From assembly GCA_019155205.2 (NCBI GenBank), contig JAHNZQ020003147.1:224128-288127 (forward strand): a DNA stretch of 64,000 bases, written 5' to 3'. The stretch comes from Gracilaria vermiculophylla (taxonomy: Eukaryota > Rhodophyta > Florideophyceae > Gracilariales > Gracilariaceae). Under the pieces are notes generated by a model. It saw only the letters and a program-made list of their open reading frames with translations, was not told the origin of the DNA and made no database searches. This document shows, piece after piece, positions 21,712-33,870 of this stretch. A program made the translations under genes and the position numbers. Position 1 is the stretch's first letter. Each line of letters begins with the position of its first letter.

Positions 21712-24700
21712 ATGTCTCGAGAGCTAGTACACTGTACTACTCTCACCCCGGAAATGAAGGCCACCATCCTGCAGGAGCTGGAGAAGAACTCCCAGAACCT
21801 GAAGGACTTACCAACGGAGGGCGGAAGTTACCGCACCGCGTACCACAAAATCCGCTGCCCTCAAGGAAACTATGGTTATCGCGCTCCACTGAGAGTGCAG
21901 CCTATTCCACTGTCACTTGCGCCGTCAGTGGCAGCGGCCCGTATCCAAACCGGTTGTATTTCTGGGGAGCACGGCGGATCCCAATGCGGAACCGCAGCAG
22001 CCGTCCCCTGCTGGAGCTCAGCCCCCCTCCAGCTAGGAAAACCCTCAGGGTCACACATTAAGGTTTCGCGTGGCTACTTACCATCGAGCCGCAGCTCCAT
22101 GGGGGTCGCCTTTAGGGAAAGGGGAAATGCCGTCTGCTCCATCGACGCAGAATTGGCGGGCTCTCCCACCCTGTTGGACCCATTCGACACCTTTGAGGAT
22201 TCTGTTTGCATGATCTGCCGTAATAATTACAAATTGTTCGCCTCTATCGGATGTTCCCCGCTCGTCTCCATCACGGTGCGCGCTATCCTCGATACCGGAG
22301 TTGGCCCCAATCTGGTGCACGCCGACGTGCTCCCGCGGTCTGCTATCGGCTCCTTTAGAACTTGCAAGCTCCTTACGGTGCGCGATGCGTCGCTTAGAGC
22401 ATTGAATATTCTTGGAGCGATACCCCTATATCTCCGGTTGGGCTCCTTATAGGTGAAAGTGTGGTTCCTCGTGGCGACCAACTTGGCCGTACAATGCATA
22501 TTGGGCACTTCCTTTGTGGATAGGTATGTAAGTGCAATCTACCCACGCCTGCGGAAGGTGACATTTGACGACGCCGCCCCGGTGGGTGTAGTGTCCGCAT
22601 CTCCGGTACCGGACGCCAACGCGCGTCATGTGGGTAATCTTCCTAAGGAGACGCAGTCGAATAAGCTCCGGGTAGTAAGGAGCATCGAAATACCTGCGAG
22701 GAGTCAGGCCGAAGTTTGGGTGCAGACCTCCGCATCTAATCTTTCAATCCTACAGGGGAGCCCACACCTGACGACGAAGCAGCACTCCATGATGAAGAAC
22801 GGTGTTATGGAAATAGTACCGAACATTCCCTTCAGGGTTGTGCTCGCCAACCTCAAGGAGTCGCCGTTACGGCTCCAGAAAGGAATTGTCGTCGGACTGG
22901 CATTACCCGCCCCTGCAGGACTGGCTCACCTTCCTCGATCGGAATACCTTGCGGACCGCGATGCAATCGCCACCATGGAGGTGGAAGCGACTTCAACGGC
23001 TTTAAAGGAAGAGAATCCTGCTACCTGGCAGGAGAAGCTTCAAATTGACGATGATTTCGAAGGGTATCGCCATATGATAGTAGAGATGCTATCCGTCTAT
23101 GAGGGCATGTGGTCTGGTCGCGTGGGTCAGGTCAGCCTGGCCAAGCACAGGATCCAGCTCGTACACGATGCAAGACCGGTACATCAACTCTCGAGGAGGG
23201 CCGGACCCCATGCGCGCGATTTCGAATACGATGAGGTCCACCAAATGCTGGAGAAGGGCGTTATCGAGCCTTCGATTCCAAATGGGCCTCCTCGGTGGTG
23301 TTTGTGAAGAAGAAAGATGGCTCCTTGAGGTTTTGTATTGACTACAGATGTCTCAACGAGGTGACGGTTCGCGATTGGTACCCGATGCCCCGTATGAATG
23401 AATGTATCGACTCCTTGGGTGATGTGTCCGTTTCCTTTACAGTGGATGCGAACACCGGCTATTGGCAGATTGAGATGGACGACTCTGATAAGGATAAGAC
23501 AACATTCACCGCGCACTGTGGGATCCTCAGATTCTTATGGATGCCATTTGGATTGAAGATTGCACACGCTATGTGCCAACAAGAGGTGGAAATAATCCTG
23601 TCAAAGGTGAAGTGGCAGTACGCCTTGGTGTATATTGATGATGTCATCATATACTACTGCAGCGTGGAGGAGCACTTCATTCATGTGAAGCACATGCTCC
23701 AACTCCTAAAGGATGCTGGACTCACCTTCAAGCTGGAAAAATGTTTCTTTTTCAAGTCCTCGGTGGATTACCTGGGGCACGTTGTGCTTCTGGGCCGCCT
23801 ACAGGTTTCCAGGAAAACTCAGGACGCCATCAAGGAAGCTCACCCTCCCACAAAAGAGACGGGGTTCCGCTCTTTCCTGGGGTTGTGTAATGTCTTCCGG
23901 AGGTTTGTCCCGAATTTCTCCCGTATCGCGGCACCGTCAAATCTCCTTTTGGAGACGCACAAGCCGACGCCATTGCCTATATTGACGAACGAAGAGTTTG
24001 AAGCCTTTAACACCATGAAGAGGAGACTAATAGACCCACCCATCTTGGTACTTCCGAAGCGGCACGACCGACTGGTGCTGGACACTGCCGCCTGCAAAGA
24101 CCAGGTCGTGTGTACCCTCCTACAGCAACAAACTGAAGGTGGATTTCAATCCATCGGATACTGGAGTCGCAGACCCACACCTCCGGAACAAAATTATTCC
24201 ATCTCGGAGTGCAAATTTCTCGCCATCGTGTGGGCGATTTTCCTTTTACGACCATACTTGGAAGGCACGCGTTTCACCTTGAGGACGGACCACGCACCAT
24301 TGAATTGGATGCTGTCTTTACTGGATGCTTCCGGGCGCTTGTAAAGGTGGAGGCTATGCCTTCTGGAGTTTGCGTTTGACATCGTCCACCGTCCTGGCAT
24401 AAAGACCCCCCCAGCCAACGTAATGTCGGGAATCTCCACTGAGGGAGAAGAAAAAACACCTCTGGAGGACAACATCCCGTATCTAGTCATCCAAGACGCC
24501 AACGGGAAAGAAGGATCCGATGGAGAATGTTTGGAATGCTGTGAACCTGAAGGAAGGTACAATGAGCTCTTTTAGGTGATAGCCCTTCTTGAGGAGGAGA
24601 AAAAAATTCTCCCCATCATCATAGCGGAGTTCCTGAAGGAACAGAGTACAGATGCGTATTGCAAGGAGTGCTCCGCCACTGTGGGTAGTCTAACATTTTC

Positions 24701-25469
24701 ATTAGACGTCCACCGGGACGGCGTACTTGTACGCCACGCTCCTCTGGATGGACCTCTCCGAAAGGTGATCCAGAAAAACACTACGCGCGATGGTGCTGTA
24801 TCTCTCACACTGTCCTCGTCTCGCCAGACACCCCGGTAGATTGCGTATGTATTACACCATGAGGAGGGAGTTCTATTGGCCGAGCATGGCTAATGAAGCC
24901 TTCTAGACGGTGGCAGATAGCTATTCTTGCGCCGCCGCAAGGGGGGAATATAACCCCCCCGCATCACCACTGCAGCAGTGATTGCCGATCCCTTTCTAGA
25001 GCACTGGGTTTACCCCTGTGGGATACCGTTATACCTCCTCACGTAAAATGGACCCCGAATCGCGGCGGAGCTCTTCAGCGCCGTCTCTGGAATGCTGGGG
25101 ATGAAACAGCTGATTACAACTGCTTATCACACCCAGACCAACGGACAGGCGGAGAGGTTCAACATGACCATCGCCTCGAGGCTGAAGGACTACGTCGCGG
25201 ACCACCAGAAGGATTTGGACGCATATGTGGGCCCCCTCACGTATGCATACAACCTGCAGGTGCACCGCTCCAAGGAGACCGCTCTTTTCAATCTGGTGCT
25301 CTCGCGCATCCTCCCAAATGCCTTCATTGCGGCACACGCCACGGCGCACCCGGCGGACGGGCCCCAGGCACCAATAGCGGCGCAAGCTAAATGCTCCATC
25401 CTAAGGCGGTATGGGAACGCACTCTTCCTCGCAAAAGGAGAGACTCAACGCCTCGCAGAGGAGATTTAA
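21712..25469 (+). pseudogene. Pol of element I: protease, RT, RNase H, integrase
   Basis: Protease: AILDTGVGPNLVH with ILGTSFVDRY. An in-frame TAG stands at 22450. A frameshift near 23280 precedes RT (KKKDGSLRFCIDYR, TVDANTGYWQIEMDD, active site VYIDDVIIY). RNase H runs to about 24344 (VLDTAACKDQ, RTDHAPLNW). Integrase is broken, and compared with element II about 165 bp are missing near 24940-24960, which removes the first catalytic Asp (the MDILGP position). TNGQAERFN near 25130 marks the third catalytic residue. Confidence 0.85.
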
Positions 25470-26332
25470 ACAGGATTTTGACTGGAAGGTGATGGAAGGT
25501 CCTCACCTGAAGGAAGGCGACGAGTTTTTCTTCTACAAAACTGGGAGACACCCGAGGAACCGTCGGACGTCACGCGTAAGTTAGCGCTAACCACCTCAGG
25601 GCCTTAAAAAGTCCTGACCACCTATAAGGACACTGTCGCAATTGACGTAAATGGGCTCCGAGACGTCGTCTCTCGTGATAGGGTGCCGAAAGTCCCGACG
25701 CTCGGCCCTTCAGGAATGTCCGCCACCCTGCTTAAGAGGCCACGCGCGGAACGTCCTCCTTCGCCTACCTTTAGAGCGACGACACCGGTGGATACTGGAA
25801 ACCTCATCACACCTGTCCGTGAACCATTCATGAAAGCTTCAGACGCCATCATGACTCCTCAAGTTGATATGCTCTACGCGGTACACCATATCGTCTCCCA
25901 CCGACAAACCCCCGCAGGGATACTGGACCGCGTCCGCTGGTACGGTTACACCTCAAAGGACGACATGTAAGAACCTCTTGAACACATGGCGGAGAACTTC
26001 CTTACGCGATACCAAGCCAATCTAGTGCGAAAACGCCTCTCCACAAAAGCGCTTCCGTTTAGGAAAGGGGGAGGGGGCCCTTACAGGAGTTTTTCTTCGT
26101 CTCCGCTGTTTATTCCCCACCTGGAGTTCTCTTTTTCGCCTCCAGGACGCCGTTGCCCACTTTTCGCACGCTCCTGCGACGGCATTTCGTGTCGCTGAGC
26201 GCGCGGGCACGGCCCATTCGTATTACAACTGCCGTTTACGGAACTTTTGCTCCACCTGAAAGATCTTTTATTCCGCCGCTACCGTAAAGTACCTCCCATC
26301 GCCAGGGTTCATTTCACCTACAGGTCACCGAA

Positions 26333-27830
26333 TCACGTCGTATACTGCGCGTCTAGGCGAACTTTTGCCGTGAGTGCTTGACTCTCAAAGAACTCCGCCA
26401 GGCTTCCTGTGATGGCCGCCATCGAGGCTCGGTCCGCCCGGGCCTTATGAAGTTCTAAGACCCAGGCACGCGCCTCGTGCAGAGCCTCTACAGGAGAAGC
26501 CGGAGCAGGACGGCACGTCATCGTCTCCATTAAGACTCCTCACGATGGGGTGGAATTTATCTTCGCCATAATGGTACGAAAGGAAGCTCGGCGTATCGTT
26601 CCACGCCACCTGCAGGTCGTTATCCAGCAGCGTCACCGCCTCGGAGTGACTCCAGGCGGTGCGCTTAATAAGGTTTTGGATGCCAAAGGAGCGCGGAACC
26701 CGGATAAGGCACTCCCAGAAGGGGAGCAAATGTGCGGCGGTCGGCTGATACGAAGATTATCAGTAGAAGCGACCGTCACCGCATCGATTATAGGAGGTGA
26801 CGGCTTCGTTCGCTGCTCGGAGATACGCTATCAGGGTGCAGACCGCGAACTTTGTCGAAGCGATCAACATGAAGAAACGCCCTAGGGAGTCATGGGGATC
26901 TAAAACATCGGAGGTATGGTACGCAAAGGTAATGGGTATCGCCACGCAGAGGTGCGAGGATACCCAGTGGTCCCTCCAACAGTCGTTCACCTTGAGGTAG
27001 TACTTCGGGCGTTGCCCGGAAGGCATGTCGTGGAATTGCGTGTGAAGCCAACCATAGAAGTATGCGAAGGAGGTGCGTACTCGAGTCTTATCCGCAAGGT
27101 ACGTCCCCCATCGATATCGGTTGAGCGAGTAGAGGCGATAGTAAGGGGGATCTAAGGGCAACACCGCTAGAGCCGAGCGTTCATCGGCAATGCTTCTGGG
27201 TCGCCCCGCTCGTTGATGTAAGCCCTCCTTGTGAAGGAGTACCTGGAGTCCCGCCTGAAACTCGCATTGCTCGGCGGACCTCAGATATGGAGTATCGCAT
27301 TGTCTTAACATGGGTGGAGCGTTGTTACCGTGCACCGGATTCTGAAGCCAGTGAGCACGATAGGCGTCCACCCGGTTCCATTTATGGTCGTTCCAAGCAA
27401 CCTCCGATACGGCGCGGAATCGCGTCGCCTGGAGGTACGGTCCGAAATGGTGGATGTAGTCCTCCACGGGGAACGGGAGACTGACGCGCCTGTCGTGGAT
27501 CGGAACGAAGACCCGCGCGGCAGGATGGTCTAAGTGATTCCCAGGGAGGAAAGGCGCACCGGTGGAGGTGTGGTACACCTCAGGATTTGATGGAGATGTA
27601 GGCGCCGGAGTTGGAGAAGACATGCCGAAGGGGTAGGAAGCTAAGTGAGTGGCGACCGAACGCGTGGTAGCACCTGAGGAGAGTGACGTGAGGCCACTTG
27701 GGGAGCGGCCCGTGGTTATACGCCCGACCGGGGAGGGAACCGCGTCAAGCCGCCTTCGTGGAACTCGCTGAGAGACCGGGCGACCGGAAGCAGACGAAGC
27801 ATGGAGGACCATAGTGTGGCGTAAATTCAT
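26333..27830 (-). pseudogene. Antisense ORF of element I (unrecognised, conserved with element II)
   Basis: On the strand opposite to gag-pol, 356 codons are open from ATG at 27830 to a TGA at 26760. A second piece follows in the same frame (26729-26445), and the C-terminal end is readable at 26530-26333. By eye about four in five residues match the element II protein over the first part. The Pro-rich middle is deleted here. The function is unknown; features are described under element II. Confidence 0.65.
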
Positions 27831-28331
27831 ATCCAGTGGAGGCCGACGGGGGCGCGGACAAGAACATTATGAGATGATGCCCCTTCAAGGAGACGGAATG
27901 AACGGACGCGACGAATCGGGTGCTCCCTGAAGAAGAATCCTCACAAGAATCGGAGTGTCAAGTGCATTTAGGGTGTCAGTGTCCACTCCGGACTGACTCA
28001 AGATCCGGCCACGGAGGTCGCACGCCTGCAACGCCCACGATACGCTGGAGTGCGCGGAACGTCACGTCGCCGACTGGTGCGGATGCACCAACGGGATAAG
28101 CCGAGAAAGAGGAGACGCAGCCGAGGCAAGGACGGCCAGGGCCCGTGAAACACCGCAAGGGATAAAATAAGAGCCCGCGGCAGTACGCCGAGCAGGAGTA
28201 TGGAAGTATGAAGGATCGCCTGAAGGAAAGAATTTGTCACATCGCTGGAGGCCGCGCTTGCATCAACACCGATAGGAGCCACCCCGGGGATCAAGGAATC
28301 GGAAGATGCACCTCAAAGATATGGTGCAATT

Positions 28332-28343
28332 GAGGAAAGGGTG
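28332..28343 (+). other. Polypurine tract of element I
   Basis: GAGGAAAGGGTG lies just before the 3' LTR. Equivalent purine runs precede the LTRs at 29682 and, on the reverse strand, next to 30843. Confidence 0.65.
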
Positions 28344-28345
28344 TA

Positions 28346-28898
28346 TGTAGTACAGGGGCTCCTAAGGAAATATGGTGCTGTGGCTTTATGGCGTGATAAT
28401 CTTAAGGAGGACTCGTATTTTATTTACTGAGCCACGTGGTGCATAAGTTTTCCCGCGTGAGCTACAGTATACTAAAGGGACGGTAGAATTTATATTTATT
28501 TTAGTTCATTTATGCCGGTAATTACTATAGCAGTGAGACCTTCAGAGGGGGGCTCCTAGCTTGATACTTAATCTGCCGGTTGAGCTACTTCTCTGGAGAA
28601 TTGAAGGAAGCACCCTTGAGTCTTCATCTACTTTTCCGGTTGGAGATTCCCGTTGACTATCCTCAGGTTTCTAAGCCGCCTATCCCTACGTCGCATCATA
28701 GCAGCTTCTGTAGGAGCATTGTCCGCCCTTTAAACCTCCCCCTCCGCTTGGTGTTTGTGGATCCCCTTTAAGAATTCTCCCGGCTCGCGACAGCGGATAA
28801 CAGAGACCAACTTTAGGAACACGCACCTTTGAAGTCAACAAGAACTCCTAACGGACGTTGTGCTCTACTACCTCGAAACGAGGGCTGACAGTACCACA
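28346..28898 (+). repeat. 3' LTR of element I
   Basis: 553 bp, TGTAGTACAG to GTACCACA, same orientation as the 5' LTR. Confidence 0.85.
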
Positions 28899-30232
28899 TT
28901 TAGAGGTGTGATACAGCTCAGGATTGGAAGGAGACGTAGGCACCTGAGTTGGGGAAGTCATGCCGGAGGTGTATGTAGCTTGAGGAATGGCGACCGAACG
29001 TATTGTAGAACCTGAAGAGAGTGATATGAAGCCACTTAGCGGGCGGCCCGCAGTTATCTGCCCAACAGTTGAGGAAGCCGCGTCGAGACGCCATCGTGGA
29101 ATTCGCGGAGAGAACGGACGACCCGAGGCAGGCGAGGTATGGAGCACCATGGCTGGAAGAAAGTTCATATCCACTGGAGACCGACGGAGGCACAAAAGAG
29201 AAGATTATGAGATGATGCACCTTCACGGAGGTGAAACCGGTAGACTCGATGAGTCGGGTGTTGCCTAAAATGGATTGCTCGAAGAAATCAGAGCGTCGAG
29301 TGCCTTGAGAGAGCCAGGAACCAGTCCGGACTGACCCACGCTCCAGCCGCAGAACTCGAACACCTGCGCCACACACGAGTCACTCCAGTTGTGCGGGATA
29401 TCATGCCGCCGACTGTCGCGACAGCACGGACGAGTTACGCAAAAAGGAAAAGACGAGGCGGGGTCAAGGTGGGCCAGGGCCTGCAAACGCTGCAAGGGAT
29501 AAAACAATAGCCCGGGGTTGTATGCCGCGCAGGAGTATGGAAGTATGAAGAAACGCCTAAAAGAGAGGATGTGTCACATCCCCAGGGGCCGCGCTGGCAT
29601 CAAAAACGATAGGAGCCACACGGGGATCGAACCAGTGGATTATGCAACTCGAAAAAGTGGTGCAGTTCAGGAAAGAGGGTATGTAGTACAGTAGATCCCA
29701 AGGTGATATGATGGTGTAGCTTTATGGTGTGATATTCCTAATGAGGGCTCGTATTTTATTTACTGAGCCACGTGGTGCATAATTCGGCCTGCGCGCGCTA
29801 CAGTATCTCAAAAGGACGGTAGAATTTATATTTATTATAGTTAATTTGTGTGGATAAGTACTACAGTAGTGAGACTTGCCGAGGCGCGCTCCCGGCCTGA
29901 TACTTAATTATTCGGTCGAAGTGCACCTCTGGGGAGGTAAAAAAAGCACCATTGAATCTTCATACACTTTTCCGGTTGGAGACTTCTGTCGATCGTCCTA
30001 AGGTTTCTACGCCGCCAGTCCCCAGGTCGCCTCGTAGCAGCGCCTGAAGGAGCACTGTCCGCCAAGTGAAACTCCTTCTCCGCTTGGTGTTTGCGGATCC
30101 ACATTAAGGATTCCCCCGACTCGCGACAGCGATTACCGTTGACCACCTTTAGAAACTTCCGTTTTTGGAGTCAACAAAAGCTCCTAACGGACGTTGTACT
30201 CTACTTCTTCGAAAGGATAACTGACAGTACCA
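28899..30232 (+). mobile_element. 3' end of an older gypsy relative, with its LTR
   Basis: The sequence right after the 3' LTR of element I drops into the first part of the antisense ORF of the same family (reverse strand, ATG region near 29168), continues to a purine tract (29669-29679), and ends in an LTR at 29682-30232. The 5' half of this copy is absent on either side. The LTR lacks its last bases. Confidence 0.75.
29682..30232 (+). repeat. LTR of the truncated gypsy copy
   Basis: TGTAGTACAGTAGATCCC to CAGTACCA. Together with the reversed LTR at 30291-30843 it makes a large inverted repeat with a 58-bp spacer. Confidence 0.8.
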
Positions 30233-30290
30233 GGGCAAGCACCTTTCGGGCAACCCTTCCCCCGTTTTAGTTTCCACAGCCGACCATTAC

Positions 30291-30843
30291 TGTGGTACTG
30301 TCAGCCCTCCTCTCGAGGTAGTAATGCACAACGTCCGTTAGGAATTTTTGTTGACTCCAAAAGTTCGTTTTCCTAAAGGTGGTCTCCGGTATCCGCTGTC
30401 GTGAGTCGGGAAAATTCTTATAGTGGATCCGCAAACACCAAGTTGAGGGGGAGGTTCACTGGGCGGACAATGCTCCTACAGGCACTGCTACGATACGACC
30501 TGGGGATCGGCGGCCTAGAAACCTGCGTTAATGGACAAGAGAATCCAACCGGAAAAGTAGATGCAGACTCAAGGGTGCTTGTCTTTACTTCCCCAGAGTT
30601 TGAGCTCAACCGGCAGATTAAGTATCAAGCCGGGAGCCCGCCTCGGCAGGTCTCACTACTGTACTAACTACCTGTATAGATTAACTAAAATAAATAATAA
30701 TTCTACCGTCCCTTAAGGATACTGTAGCGCACGCGGGTGAAGTTCTGCACCAGGTGGCCCAGCAAAAAAATACGAGGCCTCCTAAGAAATATCATACCAT
30801 AAGACCACACCACCATTTTTTCCTTAGGGGCCACTGTACTACA
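30291..30843 (-). repeat. 3' LTR of element II
   Basis: On the plus strand it reads TGTGGTACTG to GTACTACA. A purine tract (AGGAAAGGGG on the reverse strand) adjoins it at about 30846-30857. Confidence 0.85.
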
Positions 30844-31355
30844 TATCCCCTTTCCTAAATTGTACCACGTCCTCGAGGTGCATCTTCCGATTTCTTGATC
30901 CCCGGAGTGGCTTCTATTGGTGTTGAGGCCAGCGCGGCCTCCGGTGATTGGCACGTTCTCTCCTTCAGACGTTCCTCCCTTCCTTCATACTCCTGCGCAG
31001 CGTATTGCCGCGGGCTCGCGTTTCATCCCTTGCGGCATTTGTGGGCCCTGCTCCTTCTTAACCCGGCTGTATCTATTCCTCCTTGGTTTCACTCGTTGGT
31101 GCTGCGGCGCCAGTCGATGGCGCGAGCGTCTGCGCCTTCCGGCGTGCCGTGCAGAGTGCAAACGCGCAACGTCTGTGGACGGAGCGTGGATAAGTCCCAA
31201 GGGGATACCGGCCCCCTGGAGGCACTCGCCACTCCGATTCCTTCGAGGCTTCTTCTTTTGGAAGCACACGCTTCCTCGCGTCCGCTCATCCAATCTCCGT
31301 GAAGGTGCAAGACTCAGAATACTCCCGTTCGCATCCCCGTCGTTCTCCGTTGGAT

Positions 31356-33446
31356 ATGAACGCGCGCCTCGCTATGGTGCTCCATGCCTCGCCTGATTTC
31401 GGTCGCCCGGCTTCTCCTCAAATTCCACGATGGCGGCTTGACGCGGCTTCCTCCGCGGTGGTGTATATAACTACGAATCGTTCCCCAAGTGGTGTCAAAT
31501 CTCTCTCCTCAGGTGCTACGACGCGTTTGGTCGCCATCCAACCGGCTTCGTACACCTTCGGCATGTCTTCTCCGACTCCGGCGCCTACATCTCCTTCGAA
31601 TCCTGAGGTGTACCACACCTCGACCGGTGCACCATTCCGTCCAGGAGAGCATTTCGATCATCGCGCCACGCGGGTATTTGTCCCGTTCCACGATAGGCGC
31701 GTGAGTCTCCTGTGTCCCGTGGAGGATTTCATTTACCACTCCGGCCCATACCTTGAGGCGATGCGATTCCGCGCCGTACCGGAGGTTGCGTGGAACGACC
31801 AGAAGCGGAACCGCGTGGATGCATATCGCGCTCACTGGCTTCATACTCCGGTACATGGTGACAACGCTCCAACCACGGTGAGACACTGCGATACTCCATA
31901 CCTGAGGTGCGCTGAGGAACGAGAGGTCCAGGCGCGACTCCAGGTACTGGTCCACAAGGAGAGCTCGCACCAGAGAGCGGGGCGAACCGGAAGCATTGCC
32001 GATGGGCGCACTGCCCTCGCGGTGTTGCCCTTCGATCCCCCATACGATAGCCTCTACTGGCTCAACCGGGATCGATGGGGGACGCACCTTGCGGACGAGA
32101 CTCGAGTACGCACCGCTTTCCGGTACTTCTATGGGTGGCACTACACGGATTTCCATGATATGCCTTCCGGGCAACGCCCGAAGTACTACCTCAAGGTGAA
32201 TGACTCCTGGAGGGACCACTGGGTATCCCCGCACCTCTGCGAGGCGAGGCACATGACCTTCGCGTATCATACCTCCGAGGTCCTGGATCCCCATGACTCC
32301 CTAGGGTGGTTTGTCATGTTGGTCGCCTCGACGGCGTTGGCGGTCGGCACCCTGATGGCGTATCTCCAAGCAGCGGACGAAGGCGTGACCTCCTATACCC
32401 GATGCCGCGGCGGCCGCCTCTAGTGGGACTCGTCATAATAACCGATCCCTGGGCGTTTGCTCTCCTTGTCGGCGTCCATCATACGTGTTCTGCGCTCCTT
32501 CGGCATCCACAACATGGTTAAGGGCACCGTATGGAGTGAGTCCGAGGCGGAGAGGCTGTTGGATTACAACCTCCAGGTGGCATGGAATGACACGCCGGGT
32601 TTTCTCTGGTACGACTACGGCGAGGACAAGTTCCACCCCATTGTGAGGAGTCCGAATGGAGACGATGACGGGCGAGCATACCTTGCCTTTCCCCCTCTGG
32701 CGCCTTTACGGTTTTCTCAGGTGCCGTGGCTCCGAATACCCGACTACGACCCCTTGATGGAGAGCCTGGCGCATGATGCGCCCCGTCGGCTACTGGCTCC
32801 GTCCCAGAATATGAACGCACCTCCTGAGGTGATAACTCCGCGGCCCGCCGCAGTGCCGAGTGCTCCCGCAGTGGTAGCCGCCGTGTCTCCTATGGAAGAG
32901 AACAAGATTGTTCCCGTCCCGTTACTTTCGGCCCCAGTGGTGCAACCCCGACTGCGGAGCGTCCCTGCGCCTATTACTCAGCCTCGCATGCGGAGCGTTC
33001 GAGTTCCAGCGCCGCCGTCACCTCCGGTGTCACCGACTCCGTCCTTGGCTTTGCCGATCTCCACTGCGGAGCCTGTGGAATCCCATCGAGGAGCCCCTGT
33101 CCCAGCTGGTCCGCTGTCCGCGGCTCCTTCCATGGCGGTTGTTGCGCCGTCAACGGAGGTGGCCGCGTCGAGTGCACCGTCGGGAGGAGTCTTCTCTGGG
33201 GCTCTGGAGGTTGCCTTTCAGGAGTTGGTGCAGGCGTGCCTGGTGACAGGCCGTCCTGCTCCGGCGTCTCCTGTAGAGGCTCTGCGCGAGGCGCGTGCTT
33301 GGGTCTTAGAGATTAACAAGGCCCGAACAGACCGAGCCTCGATGGCGGCCCTCAAGAAAAGCCTGTCGGAGTTCTTCGATAGCCAAGCTCTCACGGCAAA
33401 GGCGCGCCTCGAAGCGGAGTATTCAACACACTTTGGTGACCTATAG
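31356..33446 (+). CDS. Antisense ORF of element II, unrecognised, interrupted by stops at 32421-32441
   Basis: Open from ATG at 31356 to a TAG at 32421 (355 aa), then open again in the same frame from about 32442 to 33446. Three stops fall within 21 bases. Element I has differently placed stops in the same short linker, so the ancestor may have been one frame of about 700 codons. Visible parts: a Ser/Thr/Pro-rich start; a Trp/Tyr-rich globular region (PEVAWNDQKRNRVDAYRAHW, GQRPKYYLKVNDSWRDHW); a second block with a similar phrase, LQVAWNDTPGFLWYDYGEDK; a long Pro/Ala/Val-rich stretch; and a helical C-terminus (VEALREARAWVLEINKART). I know no family with this layout. It lies between integrase and the 3' LTR, opposite to gag-pol; some plant gypsy elements carry antisense ORFs at this place. 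A host-derived or Gag-like origin is possible but unproven. Confidence 0.6.
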
Positions 33447-33870
33447 GTGATAGGACCCTGACAAATAAAAGATCCTTCGGATGGAGCAGAAGCTCCATGA
33501 ACGGTAGTTCCAATATGACTTAGGCCGTGCCCTCGTGCTCAACGACACGAAGTTCCGCCGTGGGTGCATGCGAAAAGCGAGCAACAGCATCCTAAAGGCA
33601 AAAAAGATAACTACAGGTAGGGGATAGATGGCGGAGACGAAAAACATCTCCGGTTGGGGGCCCCCTCCCCCTTTCCTAAACGGAAGCGCCTATGTGGAGA
33701 GGCGTTTCCGCACCAGATTGGCGGGGTATCGCCTAAGGACGCTCTGCGGGATATGTTCGGGAGGTTCTTCCGTGTCGTCCTTCGAGGTGTACCCATACCA
33801 ACGGACGCAGTACAGTATTCCTGTAGGGGTCTGTCGATGGGAGACTATATGGTTAACCGCGTAGAGGATG

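Larger units (their letters stand above)
17527..28898 (+). mobile_element. Ty3/gypsy LTR retrotransposon, element I
   Basis: Plus-strand element with a 5' LTR (17527-19788, split by a Tc1), a PBS, gag, protease, RT/RNase H and integrase in that order, an antisense ORF, a polypurine tract and a 3' LTR (28346-28898). Integrase after RNase H is the Ty3/gypsy order. Without the Tc1 insert it is about 9.7 kb. Flanks tttca and tttag are only a weak target duplication. Many stops, frameshifts and deletions make it non-autonomous. Confidence 0.88.

Noticed and set aside
29600..29660. A tRNA-like B box (reverse strand GGTTCGATCCC) near the LTR
   Set aside because: No A box or cloverleaf, and the sister copies lack the motif.
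28346..30232. CRISPR-like or tandem repeat array made by the successive LTRs
   Set aside because: The repeats are LTRs of about 550 bp, not short spaced repeats; the DNA is eukaryotic.
30895..31302. Open frame before the antisense ORF of element II (similar in element I at 27998-28294)
   Set aside because: No ATG in element II, frame not kept in all copies; DNA similarity between copies explains the shared reading.
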